Source: Lichenostomus cassidix
Lineage: Eukaryota > Chordata > Aves > Passeriformes > Meliphagidae
Assembly (NCBI GenBank): GCA_008360975.2
Contig: CM039210.1
Location: 6,512,293 to 6,576,292, forward strand
DNA: 64,000 nt
Reading direction: 5' to 3'
In this document: piece by piece, positions 35,705 to 44,940 of the stretch
How positions within the stretch are numbered: position 1 is the stretch's first letter
How the letters are laid out: each line of letters begins with the position of its first letter
Program-made: the position numbers and the translations under genes
The notes under the pieces: model-generated
Database searches by the model: none
The model's input: only the letters and a program-made list of their open reading frames with translations
Told to the model about the DNA's origin: nothing

Positions 35705-35722
35705 ACAACGTCGGGGTCACCA
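35705..35722 (-). promoter_or_regulatory. tRNA-Trp primer-binding site of ERV I
   Basis: On the minus strand TGGTGACCCCGACGT follows the LTR after two bases. It is the primer site complementary to tRNA-Trp that is also used by alpharetroviruses. Confidence 0.8.
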
Positions 35723-35724
35723 TC

Positions 35725-36017
35725 TGACAGTAGACAAAAGACTGATGCTGAAGATGGTGACAAGCATCAGTGGTTTATTATCCAACAGTACAACATTTTA
35801 TACTTTTTATCTATATCAAACGCATAATATGCGCTCCTTTTGGCATTATATTTGGCTAACAAACTATGTACATGCACCTTCCCTAATTGGTCACAAATCT
35901 CTCTGCTTCTTGTTGTCAACACACATCCACATTCTACGCTTCTTTCCCTCAAAGTTGTTTATATATCTTGTTCAAGGACACAGCTGCAACTCATGTCTTC
36001 CCACAATAGCCCCTACA
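35725..36017 (-). repeat. 5' LTR of ERV I (293 bp)
   Basis: In minus-strand sense it starts TGTAGGGGCTATTG and ends CTACTGTCA. AATAAA lies near 35,772, and a TATATAAAC stretch near 35,960 may be the TATA box. Confidence 0.75.
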
Positions 36018-36516
36018 GGCCATAAGCTAGTGATCAAGTAGAGAAAATGAACCATATGATTAAACAGCAAATAGCAAAAATTTGCCAGGAAACCAATCTG
36101 TATTGGTACCAAGCTCTATCCATCGCCCTTGTGTGACTCAGGGTGAAACCCCGATCAAAAGAAAAAGCCCATTCGAAATTCTTTATGGCAGACCTTATGG
36201 ACTAAATGCTACTCATGATGAAAATTTGGCTCAAGTAGGCAATCAATATATCTGTGAATATTTAAAAGCAATTAACAAAAAATTGCATCAGAAATTTAAT
36301 ATTGTATTTAAAAATCAACCTAAGCAGCCAGATCCTAAATTGCATGCAATTGATCCTGGTGACTGGGTATACGTTAAAAATTTTTCAGGTGATCCTCTAC
36401 AGGAGAAGTGGGACGGACCTTTTAAAGTCCTTCTGACAACTTTCACAGCAGTTCATGTAAAAGAGAGACCTACCTGGATTAATTATATCGGAGTAAAGAA
36501 ATCTCCTGTTAAATGA
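36018..36516 (+). pseudogene. pol: integrase C-terminal fragment of ERV L
   Basis: From 36,030 the sequence reads as the end of the integrase core (DQVEKMNHMIKQQ) with stops, then an open frame at 36,082-36,516 for the C-terminal domain with GDWVYVKNF and WDGPFKVLLTTFTAV. It is close to the corresponding part of ERV C (7,540-8,060). The rest of pol to the left is absent. Confidence 0.8.
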
Positions 36517-36571
36517 TGGGCAGCAAAAGCTGTGATACTAAAGGACTGAAACTGAAAATCAACTGTACACT

Positions 36572-36667
36572 ATGAATACATTATTGTTGCTTGTTGCTTT
36601 GTGGCAAGTCACAATACCCTTCAATGCTAATAATTATGTGGCTTTGCTTGAATCCATAGCAAGGATT
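36572..36667 (+). pseudogene. env: env start of ERV L
   Basis: An ATG at 36,572 opens a hydrophobic signal-like stretch of about 15 residues, in the place where env should follow pol. It runs into a GGAAGGAAGG / GGCAGGCAGG microsatellite and is lost. Confidence 0.45.
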
Positions 36668-36748
36668 AAAAGGAAGGAAGGAAGGAAGGCAGGCAGGCAG
36701 GCAGGCAGAAAAAGACATGGGGGTGGGGGGGGAGGGGGGGACAGGGAG
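36668..36748. repeat. AAGG / CAGG microsatellite and G-rich tract
   Basis: Tandem GGAA units pass into GGCA units and then a poly-G tract. It marks the breakpoint at the end of ERV L. Confidence 0.85.
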
Positions 36749-37504
36749 AGAGTGGCAGGGGTTAGGTAGAAACATATCACCCTTCCAAGTGTCCCAACGA
36801 TGTTTCGTTGCTTCCCTCCATCTGGTCTTCTTGGTGCTGGGGGTCCCCCATTGCCCCAGGTCGCAAAGTATAGAATCCAGTGGATCAATATATGTTTTGG
36901 CCAGGTGGGAACGCCCTTGTTCCTCCCCTGGGGAGGGCAAATTTGACACTGTCCCTTGCAAGACTGTGGATCTGTTGCATCATGTGCAGTGCTCTGCTGC
37001 AGGGTCTGGGGACCCCTTGGGGGGGAGCCTTTGATAGGCCATGAGACCCCCCTCTGCTGTCCTTCATGTAGATGCGGCTTTTCCCGGGGTGAAGGGCCCC
37101 ACAGCTGAGCTGGTCTGCACAGCGTAGGATGGACATTCACTACCTCAGACCAGAGGCTTTTTCACCACACACCTAAAACCTCTCCTCCTCTCCCCCTTTG
37201 GTATGAGGGTCTGTGGGAGCCTGGCAGATGATAGTCTTGGGGTGGGGCCTCTACCCCAAAGGTGCTAAGCTTGATCCTCCTGAGAATGTATTCTTCTTCC
37301 CCAGCCCAGACCTGAGTCACTTTATCTTATCTCCATCAGAGTGCAGCGTAGAGCCTTAGGGCCCCATTCAGGGTGTGGTGGTCTTCAGCTTCTGTTATAG
37401 AGTTTTGCTATAATAGGCAAAAGTCTTTAATGAAGATGTTTAAGCCATAAATTATAACATTTCAGTCTCTGACAGCTTGGCTTCACTACCATTCAGTTTC
37501 ATAG
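36749..37504. other. unassigned sequence left of LTR M
   Basis: A 168-codon minus-strand frame (36,634-37,140) crosses the microsatellite and is Pro- and Gly-rich, without a motif I recognise. I see no LTR ends. Origin unknown. Confidence 0.3.
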
Positions 37505-37775
37505 TGTCAGGAAAATTAATCCACAAATGCCAGATGTTTATGTCCAAAAAGAAGACAGAGGAGTCCCGTAACTTTATTCATGAATAAAGGGAGAGGTCAT
37601 GGGCATTCCCCATGGGGTCTCTCTCAACTTGCTAGAGGACACAGCCTCTTTTATCCTAATTCCTGGCCACAGTTCCCTCTCTCTTTCCCCATTGGCTGAG
37701 GTATTTGAGAGGTACAGACTTCACGGAACACCTAATTAACATACATTCCCCCCTAATACAGACACCCCCAATACA
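37505..37775 (-). repeat. possible 3' LTR of gag remnant M
   Basis: In minus-strand sense it starts TGTATTGGGGG after AAGAAGAAAAGGGG, a polypurine-like tract, and ends TTTTCCTGACA. CATGAATAAAG near 37,575 may be the polyadenylation signal. No second copy was found. Confidence 0.5.
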
Positions 37776-38829
37776 CATTCCCCTTTTCTTCTTCTTGTGT
37801 CTCTGTTCTTGTAGTTTATTAACACAGTCTTGGGTAACTCAAATTAGAGAAATTCCTATGGAAATCCTACCCATTGTTTCTTCTATCTCTCAGTATCAAT
37901 GTTATCTTACCAGCAGACTCAGGTCTTTACCAGTCATTTGTTTGTAAAGACACTCCCTTATTCCTTTCAATAGTGTGGGCTGAGATATCCCAGCATTGGA
38001 GCAGGCAGGTCACCAGGGGTTCACCTGACTGGTGGCTGAAATCTTTTCACATATCTTGCAGTTTACCCGGGAATAGGGATCAGGTGATTATTTTGGGCTC
38101 TGTCTCTTCCACTGGTTGTGAGGGCCCTGCTTCCTCTTCATCCCTCACTAAGCAAACTGATTTGGTCTTGGATTTTTTTCTTCTGTATAGAGGTGACTGC
38201 TACCAGCACAGGTTTTTCCTCTGCTTCAGCTGCAGTTTGAGTGCCTGTTTTTCTGCTTTCCTCCTCCTCCTTCCCCTGAGGGTGCTGTCTAGTATTGAGC
38301 AGTGTCTGATAAATAGTAGCCAGGGGCCAGCACATTGCATAACTTTGTGCCTCTCTGGAACTGCCACATTTTTCTATCAAATATTCTGCCACTTTATTGG
38401 CGTCCTGTATTTGTTCAGGGGTGAACTTCCAAACCATTGGAGCAGAATACTCCTTCAAAAGCTGGCCCATTTCCTCCCACATTCCACACCACTCATGACT
38501 ATCCATCCCCAGTGCAGGTATCTGGACAACTTCCCTACAAATCTTTGTTCTGACTCTAAACATGGTGTGGACCACACTGAGGAGACCTGGCAGACTTAGC
38601 AACAAGAACATGCTTTCCTTAACATCCAAGGGGAATTCAAAATCCTCAAAAGCTGTTGTAACAGGCCTGATGGAAGAGGAGGAGGTGAAAGGCTGGGAAA
38701 AATCATCCTCTCCTGTTCCCACCACAGGCTGGGTGCAATTATTAATGAATTCTCAGATGTAGTAGCCAAAGCCAGGACAGGAGACCAACACTGAATACAC
38801 ATCCCAAATGACCACCATTATCCTTGATA
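37776..38829 (-). pseudogene. gag: gag remnant M
   Basis: A minus-strand open frame of 195 codons (38,138-38,725) is helical and hydrophilic, with a capsid-like WKFTPEQIQDANKVAEYL segment. Sequence on its 5' side reads on to 38,829, where ERV N was inserted. A possible polypurine tract and LTR follow on its 3' side at 37,775. Family membership is uncertain; class II Gag is my best guess. Confidence 0.5.
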
Positions 38830-38833
38830 TTAT

Positions 38834-39322
38834 TGTTGCCCGAACCGAGGAAACACAAAACAACCGAAGTTATTTTATGCGGTGCTTTATTGAGGGCCCT
38901 GGGGACCTGAGGACTAATGTCCAAAGTCAGAGCCCCAAACCTGCTACAAAAATCACTGAGTATATATATGTTTTCTTTCCAAATTGCTTCATCTTAACGA
39001 ATTTGATTTCTAGACACATCTACCTGATTTATGATTACATTGTGACTTTGTTTTTCGTTAACTGAACATTCTTTATCATCATTAATCTACTACACCCTAT
39101 TAGATAAGTCGCACACTCCACTTAGCAGATTACTTAAATAAACAAACTGTTCTATAGCTACATTCCTTAGACAAGTCTTTCTCCCCTCATCAGTATGCTC
39201 TATTGATCCTTTTGATCGCTACTGGCAACTTCGCTACACAACAGTGTTTACACTCAGGCCTACTGATCCCTCCAAGCCTTAGCATGACTACTACTAAAGT
39301 TTTTATTCATGGTTTTGCAACA
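38834..39322 (-). repeat. 3' LTR of ERV N (489 bp)
   Basis: In minus-strand sense it starts TGTTGCAAAACC and ends TTCGGGCAACA, with the 6-bp inverted ends TGTTGC/GCAACA. AATAAA is at 38,886-38,891. The TATATATACTCAG stretch near 38,960 is the likely TATA box. Over the shared 371 bp I find one difference from the 5' LTR, a G/A change at a CpG. Confidence 0.93.
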
Positions 39323-39335
39323 AGTCCCCCCTTTT
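39323..39335 (-). promoter_or_regulatory. polypurine tract of ERV N
   Basis: Minus-strand AAAAGGGGGGACT directly precedes the 3' LTR start. It is 40 bases behind the env stop codon. Confidence 0.88.
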
Positions 39336-39375
39336 GAGCATTCTTCAATTTCCAAGTTGCAAGGATGCTCAAATC

Positions 39376-41955
39376 TCAAAGTCTTTCTTCTCTATTTGCT
39401 GGAGGAGGTGTGGAAGACGTTGCATTCCTGGTCATTGCATTGATCAGCCTTCGGGTATGTAGGCGCTCCCTTCCAATGGTTCCTAAAATACATTTATAAA
39501 CTCCAAAAATAATTAGAATCAAAATCAAAAACATTATCGCATACTGAATCACCGATGATATCCATCCAGACACCTGGAGTCCTAAAGAGCTAAACACTTC
39601 TCCAATCCAATTATGTTCTGCTTCCCTTTCGAGATCTTTTGTTTTGTCTTCTATTAGTTCTAATTGTGAAATGTCCTTTTCCACATCAATAGTTACATTT
39701 GGGATATGGATGCAACAATGATCAATTTTCTGGCTCAAATATCCACACACTCCATGTTCCTTCAGTAAGAGCATGTCAAGAGCCATTCTATTTTGTAATG
39801 TCATTCTTGTGGTAGCCTGTAACTGAATATTGAAATCTTTAAATCCTTTCTTAGTGGCTGCTGCCAATCTTTCAGTCTGCCCCATTAGTTTATAGAGCAT
39901 ATCCCTGTTCCGATATGAAGCTACAGGTGCAAACAAGGATTCCAAAGCCCACCCGAATTTAACTCCGCTGGTTGGCTCATGCCATTCGTTTTCATCATCC
40001 AAGTCTCGTTTAGTCCTAGCTGATTGTCGAGTCAAATTAGACTGTTTCCAAAACGGACATAAGGTTGGAATTCCTAAAGTAATTTGTGTGACAGGCCCAT
40101 CTATTGGCATATGGGTGGTCCACTTTCCATGCCCCATAACCCAAACTAGGTTTCCTGGACTTCTGATAGTAGTAGATTTACAACTGATGTTTCTCTTCCC
40201 ATTTTTATCTCCTTGAATTTGGTCTGTAATTGTATGGTTGTATCCTCGACATTCACATCCCCATTTTAGCAAGACTCTTACTGGTACGAGCCCTATTTTA
40301 TCTTGTGGTGTGTCACATGTGATTACTTGGGTACAATTCCAAATGTCTTTTTGGTCCCTCTTCTCCCGTCTGGTAGTCTGGAGGTTCATTACCTCAGTGT
40401 AAGTCTGGTTTTTACTTCCTGTCCATTGTATGCACCAATTAACTTGTCCTAAGTAGCTATATGTTTCTAAAAGGCTTGGTCCCCAAATTGTTCCCCATTC
40501 GTCTTCTAAAGACTGAGTCTGGGTAACATTTTGACAGACTTCTTCCTCTCTAATCTTTTGTTCCTTGAGAGTCACTTTGTTACACGGTTCTGAAACAGGC
40601 CCTGAAACAACACACTTATTACCTCTTGATGTTGTCAGCCATGCATAATATCCTGGCATCTGCCTGCATTGGTGTTCAGTAACCCTCCGGACCAACATAC
40701 AACCCTCTTTCCAGTCATAGTACTCATTAGGAACCAATCTACAGCTCCAAGTTACGTTTACATATGCCTCAGGCAAATCAGTGACGGGAACTATTCCCCA
40801 TGGAATTGGTTCTCCCGCTGCTCGAGGCAGAGGTAAACAAGCAGTGATTTTAGAAACATTCTGCATTTCTCCAAAGTCTCGAATTAAACCTACAATTAAG
40901 TTTTCTTGTTCTGGGTTATGGTGAAAAACCCAGGTTTTATTTCCAATTTCAACATCTCTAATTCTTCTTTTATTTATTCGTGCCCTAGTAAGGGATACCA
41001 AAGTCACAGCGTGTGTCCACCATGCATCTTGGGCAATCCAACACCAATATGTCCCTTCATCCTCTGGTTGAACATCCTGTATCACTAAAGTTAACATGCC
41101 TCCTGATCGCTTCTCTAATTGGTATTTCCCCCCTTCCTGGACATTTCCTTTCTTAAACCACCATCCTAACTCAGAGAAAACAATTCCACGCTCTGGTTGG
41201 CAAACTAAAACTACAGAAGTACCACGGACCGCCTGGTAAATTCCATGGGTAGGTCTTAACCCATCCATTAGATGACTTTTTCCTTGTACTTCTCTCTTCC
41301 CGTACCCCATCATAGAACCACAGCTTATCACACAGAGATATAATCCCTCATTTTTCCCTACACGTGCCTGAGTATCATTTAACCATCCAATTCCACTATC
41401 GCTTCCTGCCTGCAGGTCACTCTTTCCTTCCGGCCTTTCCCACATTATCTGTCTAGCTAATTTCCACCAAGTAACCGTGAACATGCTGCTACATTCATGT
41501 TGGGCTGTGAATGAGCAATTTATTTTTGAGGGCGGACCATCCCACATGTCAATTGATGCTTGGTAAGGTGAGACTTTTATTGCCGAGTTGCTTTGCCATG
41601 TCATAACCCCTAGTGCAATTCGTTTATAATCAAAACTCCACCTAATTTTTACCAGACATATATATATCCCAGCACTTTCCATGCTAACGTTGGTAAGCTG
41701 TAATGTGGTATTGCCTTTTTGTGTGTCCTTATCCCAAAATGTACTATTGATAACATTAGTGAGTGTTTGCTCTTTGCTCCAATATGTACTTATCTCATCG
41801 ACTCCAGCTCCCTGGTCATCAGTGATTTCACAAGTCAAGTTTACAGTCATTCCTTCCATTGCTCCGATTACAGGATCTGAAACAGTGACAAGTACATGTT
41901 CATCAACGGGTAATATTTTTAGCATAACCAGAAATACAGCAATCACAATTTTCAT
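39376..41955 (-). CDS. env: intact Env with three N-terminal immunoglobulin-like domains
   Basis: Uninterrupted, 859 residues. Residues 1-20 look like a signal peptide. Three V-like Ig domains follow: about 22-120 (Cys42, Trp59, Cys100 in AGIYIC), 128-225 (Cys147, Trp163, Cys208 in EGLYLC) and 235-325 (Cys252, Trp265, Cys305 in DEGTYWC). Residues 340-645 are a Cys- and glycan-site-rich surface subunit. A furin-type RTKR site is at 647-650. The transmembrane subunit has a conserved helix before Cys737, a Cys747-Cys748 pair, a membrane anchor at about 801-823 and a 36-residue tail. I chose the start at 41,955 because it opens the signal peptide; the frame is open upstream to 42,222, with an in-frame ATG at 42,108, but that part overlaps integrase sequence. 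Normal Env proteins are about 500-680 residues, so the Ig region accounts for the excess. The role of the Ig domains is unknown. Confidence 0.92.
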   Translation of the reverse strand: MKIVIAVFLVMLKILPVDEHVLVTVSDPVIGAMEGMTVNLTCEITDDQGAGVDEISTYWSKEQTLTNVINSTFWDKDTQKGNTTLQLTNVSMESAGIYICLVKIRWSFDYKRIALGVMTWQSNSAIKVSPYQASIDMWDGPPSKINCSFTAQHECSSMFTVTWWKLARQIMWERPEGKSDLQAGSDSGIGWLNDTQARVGKNEGLYLCVISCGSMMGYGKREVQGKSHLMDGLRPTHGIYQAVRGTSVVLVCQPERGIVFSELGWWFKKGNVQEGGKYQLEKRSGGMLTLVIQDVQPEDEGTYWCWIAQDAWWTHAVTLVSLTRARINKRRIRDVEIGNKTWVFHHNPEQENLIVGLIRDFGEMQNVSKITACLPLPRAAGEPIPWGIVPVTDLPEAYVNVTWSCRLVPNEYYDWKEGCMLVRRVTEHQCRQMPGYYAWLTTSRGNKCVVSGPVSEPCNKVTLKEQKIREEEVCQNVTQTQSLEDEWGTIWGPSLLETYSYLGQVNWCIQWTGSKNQTYTEVMNLQTTRREKRDQKDIWNCTQVITCDTPQDKIGLVPVRVLLKWGCECRGYNHTITDQIQGDKNGKRNISCKSTTIRSPGNLVWVMGHGKWTTHMPIDGPVTQITLGIPTLCPFWKQSNLTRQSARTKRDLDDENEWHEPTSGVKFGWALESLFAPVASYRNRDMLYKLMGQTERLAAATKKGFKDFNIQLQATTRMTLQNRMALDMLLLKEHGVCGYLSQKIDHCCIHIPNVTIDVEKDISQLELIEDKTKDLEREAEHNWIGEVFSSLGLQVSGWISSVIQYAIMFLILILIIFGVYKCILGTIGRERLHTRRLINAMTRNATSSTPPPANREERL

Positions 41956-42154
41956 TTTGCTCGTAAAATCAATCGCGTGGGGGACACGACTTGGGATTCC
42001 CACTGAGTTGGCATCTTCTTGACTCACGTGTAATGTATCCAGGAGTCGATTCCGGCCACTTTGATTGCTGTGAATGTTGTTAGTATCACCTGATACGGGC
42101 CGTCCCATGATTCTCTCAGTGGGTCTGTGAACCAGTTCTTCACGTATACTTGGT
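41956..42154 (-). pseudogene. pol: integrase C-terminal end of ERV N
   Basis: In a frame different from env, the minus strand reads [28 protein letters not shown] and DSWIHYT, the end of a gammaretroviral integrase, like 36,360-36,500 and 7,870-8,000. A TGA interrupts it near 42,026. At 42,154 it joins U3 sequence directly, so everything from the R region to the integrase core is gone. Confidence 0.85.
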
Positions 42155-42525
42155 ATCACTGAGTATATATATGTTTTCTTTCCAAATTGCTTCATCTTAA
42201 CGAATTTGATTTCTAGACACATCTACCTGATTTATGATTACATTGTGACTTTGTTTTTCGTTAACTGAACATTCTTTATCATCATTAATCTACTACACCC
42301 TATTAGATAAGTCACACACTCCACTTAGCAGATTACTTAAATAAACAAACTGTTCTATAGCTACATTCCTTAGACAAGTCTTTCTCCCCTCATCAGTATG
42401 CTCTATTGATCCTTTTGATCGCTACTGGCAACTTCGCTACACAACAGTGTTTACACTCAGGCCTACTGATCCCTCCAAGCCTTAGCATGACTACTACTAA
42501 AGTTTTTATTCATGGTTTTGCAACA
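42155..42525 (-). repeat. 5' LTR of ERV N, U3 only (371 bp)
   Basis: Same as 38,952-39,322 with one difference. It stops at the TATATATACTCAGTGAT stretch; R, U5, primer-binding site and leader are deleted. The TATA element is kept at about 42,164-42,172, roughly 210 bases before the env start. Confidence 0.93.
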
Positions 42526-42529
42526 TTAT

Positions 42530-43295
42530 CACACCATTGTCGGAGGTTGGGGGCATTGGAATTTTTTCTCCATCCGTGTTACTAAGCAACAAATATCTGG
42601 GTGCTTAGAGCCATCAATTCTTTTGTAAGAGAGAAAAGGCTGTGCTAGGTGGGGCAAGGGGAAGAGGCATGCCGGCCAGTTGGGACTGGCACTCGTTCGT
42701 CAGACACCGGGAGGAAAGCAACTGCTTTTGCTTCTGGCTGCAACCACGGGAAATCCAACTGTGCTCTGCCTTCTCCTTCTGGCTGGGTGAGCTTTTGGCT
42801 GGGGAAAAGTTTGGGATCCAACCCTTTTCCCCACTGGGAATGCACACCTTTCCTGGCTGCGTTTTGCTGTAGCTGCGGGGGAGTCCGGCTGTCCCTGCTG
42901 CCCGCCCCGTTTTCGCTGCATGAGACCGTGGCATCTGCTGTAACTGCAGAGTCCCTGTTACCTCTCTGGCTAGCCCGGGAGAGCCAGCCCCTGCCTCCTG
43001 CTGCCCCACTCGCCGCTCCAAGCTGCCTGCCTGCTTCTCAGCCCGTCAACCATTACCAGCTGCGTGAGGCTGACCTGACCCTGTGCCACAGCGCCACCTG
43101 CAGCTGCTCGGCAGTCATCACACCTGCCCTGCCTGGCCAGGAGCTCAACAGCGCCCCTGCTGCTTTTGACCGTAATTACACCACACGAGAAAGTGCTCAG
43201 CAGCTCAAAAAGACATCTGCTATTGGTTTTCTGGTTCTATTTGTTGTTGTTATTCTTTTTATTGCTTGTTTACTCTGCTATAGATACTAGTAAAG
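42530..43295. other. flank of ERV N, possibly interrupted gag leader of M
   Basis: Reads as the continuation of the sequence left of 38,830 across the ERV N insertion. Two long frames cover it: minus 42,614-43,021 (135 codons, Ser/Gln/Pro-rich) and plus 42,649-43,290 (213 codons with a hydrophobic C-terminal segment). Neither has a family motif I can name. G+C is higher than around it. Confidence 0.4.
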
Positions 43296-43761
43296 TGTCC
43301 TAGGTTGCAATATAGATGTAGTTAAGTATTCTATTACCACCAGCTGTGGGCCGTTAGCTGCTATCACCTGCTAATGACCCACTCCGGATGACAGGCAATG
43401 GGCCATCAGGGACCCACCGTGTGACTCTTGGACTTATCTCATCCCATTGTGGGATGCTCTGCCCAGGAGGGAGGAGCCAGGTGTTCCCACCTGGATATAA
43501 CCTGGCCTTGGAACTGCCTGAGCTAGCCCTGTCTACTGGGTTCCCGGAGGACAAGAGCTACCACTGAATCTTCAGCTGGAGACTAGACCTTCACAGGATC
43601 ACTGCTTCAACTGGACTACTTCAGTCGGACTGCTACCACCACCCTAACAGGGTGTTAGGTTGTATCTGACTTTGTCAGTGCTTTTCCTTGTATTATTTCA
43701 CTTATTTTTAATTTCAATCTTGACTTGTGATCTCCCACTGGTTTGTTTTCAAACCAACACA
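43296..43761 (+). repeat. solo LTR D (466 bp)
   Basis: Starts TGTCCTAGGTTGC, ends CAAACCAACACA. A perfect 5-bp duplication, TAAAG, is at 43,291-43,295 and 43,762-43,766, as in ERVL-type elements. Its 3' part matches 1741-1932. CTGGATATAACC near 43,491 may be the core promoter. Confidence 0.92.
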
Positions 43762-43766
43762 TAAAG

Positions 43767-44128
43767 AACTGTTATTCCTTTTCCCATACCTCTGCCTGAA
43801 AGCCCTTGATTTCAAAATTAAAATAATTCGGAGGGAAAGGAGATCACATTCTCTGTTCTAAGGGAGGGTTCCACCTCTCTTAGCAGACACCTGTCTTTCA
43901 AACCAAGACAGCCATAAACTGATATTGCACAGTAGAACAACAAAGCAATCCTGATCTCTCTCCCTGCTCTGAAAAAGGGCACTGCTGTGGACACATAGTG
44001 CATATACAGGAGTATGTACAGGGTTGGGTACCATAACCATGTAGATAGACTGAGTAGCCTTGTAACCAGTGAGTTTCGTAGCTAATAAACAAATGCATAG
44101 ATGAAAGATGTTATTTCAATCCTCTCAT
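43767..44128. other. sequence between LTR D and a primer-binding site
   Basis: Continues 42,530-43,295 behind the LTR D insertion. If the primer-binding site at 44,129 is real, this is the leader of a minus-strand ERV. No coding signal. Confidence 0.35.
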
Positions 44129-44146
44129 GCCTCACGTTGGGCACCA
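44129..44146 (-). promoter_or_regulatory. tRNA-Lys-like primer-binding site
   Basis: Minus-strand TGGTGCCCAACGTGAGGC differs at two of 18 bases from the tRNA-Lys1,2 site and stands two bases behind a CA, the usual LTR end. Confidence 0.6.
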
Positions 44147-44148
44147 AT

Positions 44149-44940
44149 TGAATATGGTGGTTTAACACCAGCTTGAAACTATACTCCAAATAAGGCACTC
44201 CCCTTCCCCCACCCCCTTTGATAAGAGAGGGACATAGAGACTATGGGTCGAGATAATTTACTGAAAGCAAACAGCAATGGAATAAGAAATCCACAGTGAC
44301 AGCAGCAATATTAATAACAAAAGCATGCAAAAAGGTGTTTACACACAAAAGGTGTTCATCACCTTAACGTAGTTCTGTGCGGCCACCAGGACAAAGACAG
44401 GAAGGCAGATGCTCCCTGTAAATTACAGGTATCAATCGCGTCCAGGCGGCCCCCTGGGGCAAAGACAAGATGGCAGGCACTCCCTGCACCCAGCTCTCCC
44501 CATCCCTGAGCTTGAGACAATGGAAAACAATGATGGGAAAAACCCCTCAAAAGCTAGATCAGCCACGTTGCAACATGCTGCCGCTTCAGACTGCTGCACT
44601 GGGCTTGGCTCCTCTCTGTTTCACCACTGCTTTGAACCGCTCTGCTGGGCTCCATTCCATGTGGCTGTTGCCACATTTGCTGCTTTTCAGAACCACGTTC
44701 TGGAGCTGTGTCTCAGAGGAGTGGGAAGGGAATGGACGGCGGCAGCGGCAGAGGATGGGGTGCACAGGGCTGATCCCAGCAACCCCGTCTGATGAAGAGA
44801 GGGAGAGAAAACAGTGCCATTTTCAGGGGTGTGCTCACCTTTTCTTTCCCCCAAAGCTACATCCCCCAGCAATGACGTATGTGATATAGAATAGAAACCT
44901 AGCCATGCCCACATGGCTCTAAACTCCGCCTCCTCTCTGC
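44149..44940 (-). repeat. possible LTR, edges uncertain
   Basis: Inferred from the primer-binding site at its 3' end in minus-strand sense. CAGTAAATT near 44,255 could be a weak polyadenylation signal. I found no second copy and no target duplication, so the 5' edge is a guess. Confidence 0.3.

Larger units (their letters stand above)
34996..36017 (-). mobile_element. ERV I, 5' fragment (LTR, tRNA-Trp site, gag start)
   Basis: Minus-strand element with LTR at 35,725-36,017, primer-binding site, leader and about 0.7 kb of gag. It stops near 34,996 without a partner LTR, so it is truncated. To its right lies integrase of ERV L, which it probably interrupted. Confidence 0.7.
38834..42525 (-). 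mobile_element. ERV N, LTR-env-LTR deletion provirus with Ig-domain env
   Basis: Minus-strand element with 4-bp target duplication (TTAT at 38,830-38,833 and 42,526-42,529 on the plus strand). It consists of 371 bp of the 5' LTR (U3), about 200 bp of the end of integrase, a complete env, a polypurine tract and a full 3' LTR of 489 bp. Gag, protease, RT and most of integrase are deleted. The 4-bp duplication and the pol-env overlap are gammaretrovirus-like. Confidence 0.93.

Noticed and set aside
36634..37140. 168-codon minus-strand ORF
   Set aside because: It crosses a microsatellite and has no motif; low-complexity composition explains its length.
42108..42222. Starts at 42,222 or 42,108 for the ERV N env
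   Set aside because: The upstream part lies in LTR and integrase sequence and hides the signal peptide; 41,955 opens directly on it. Use of 42,108 cannot be excluded.
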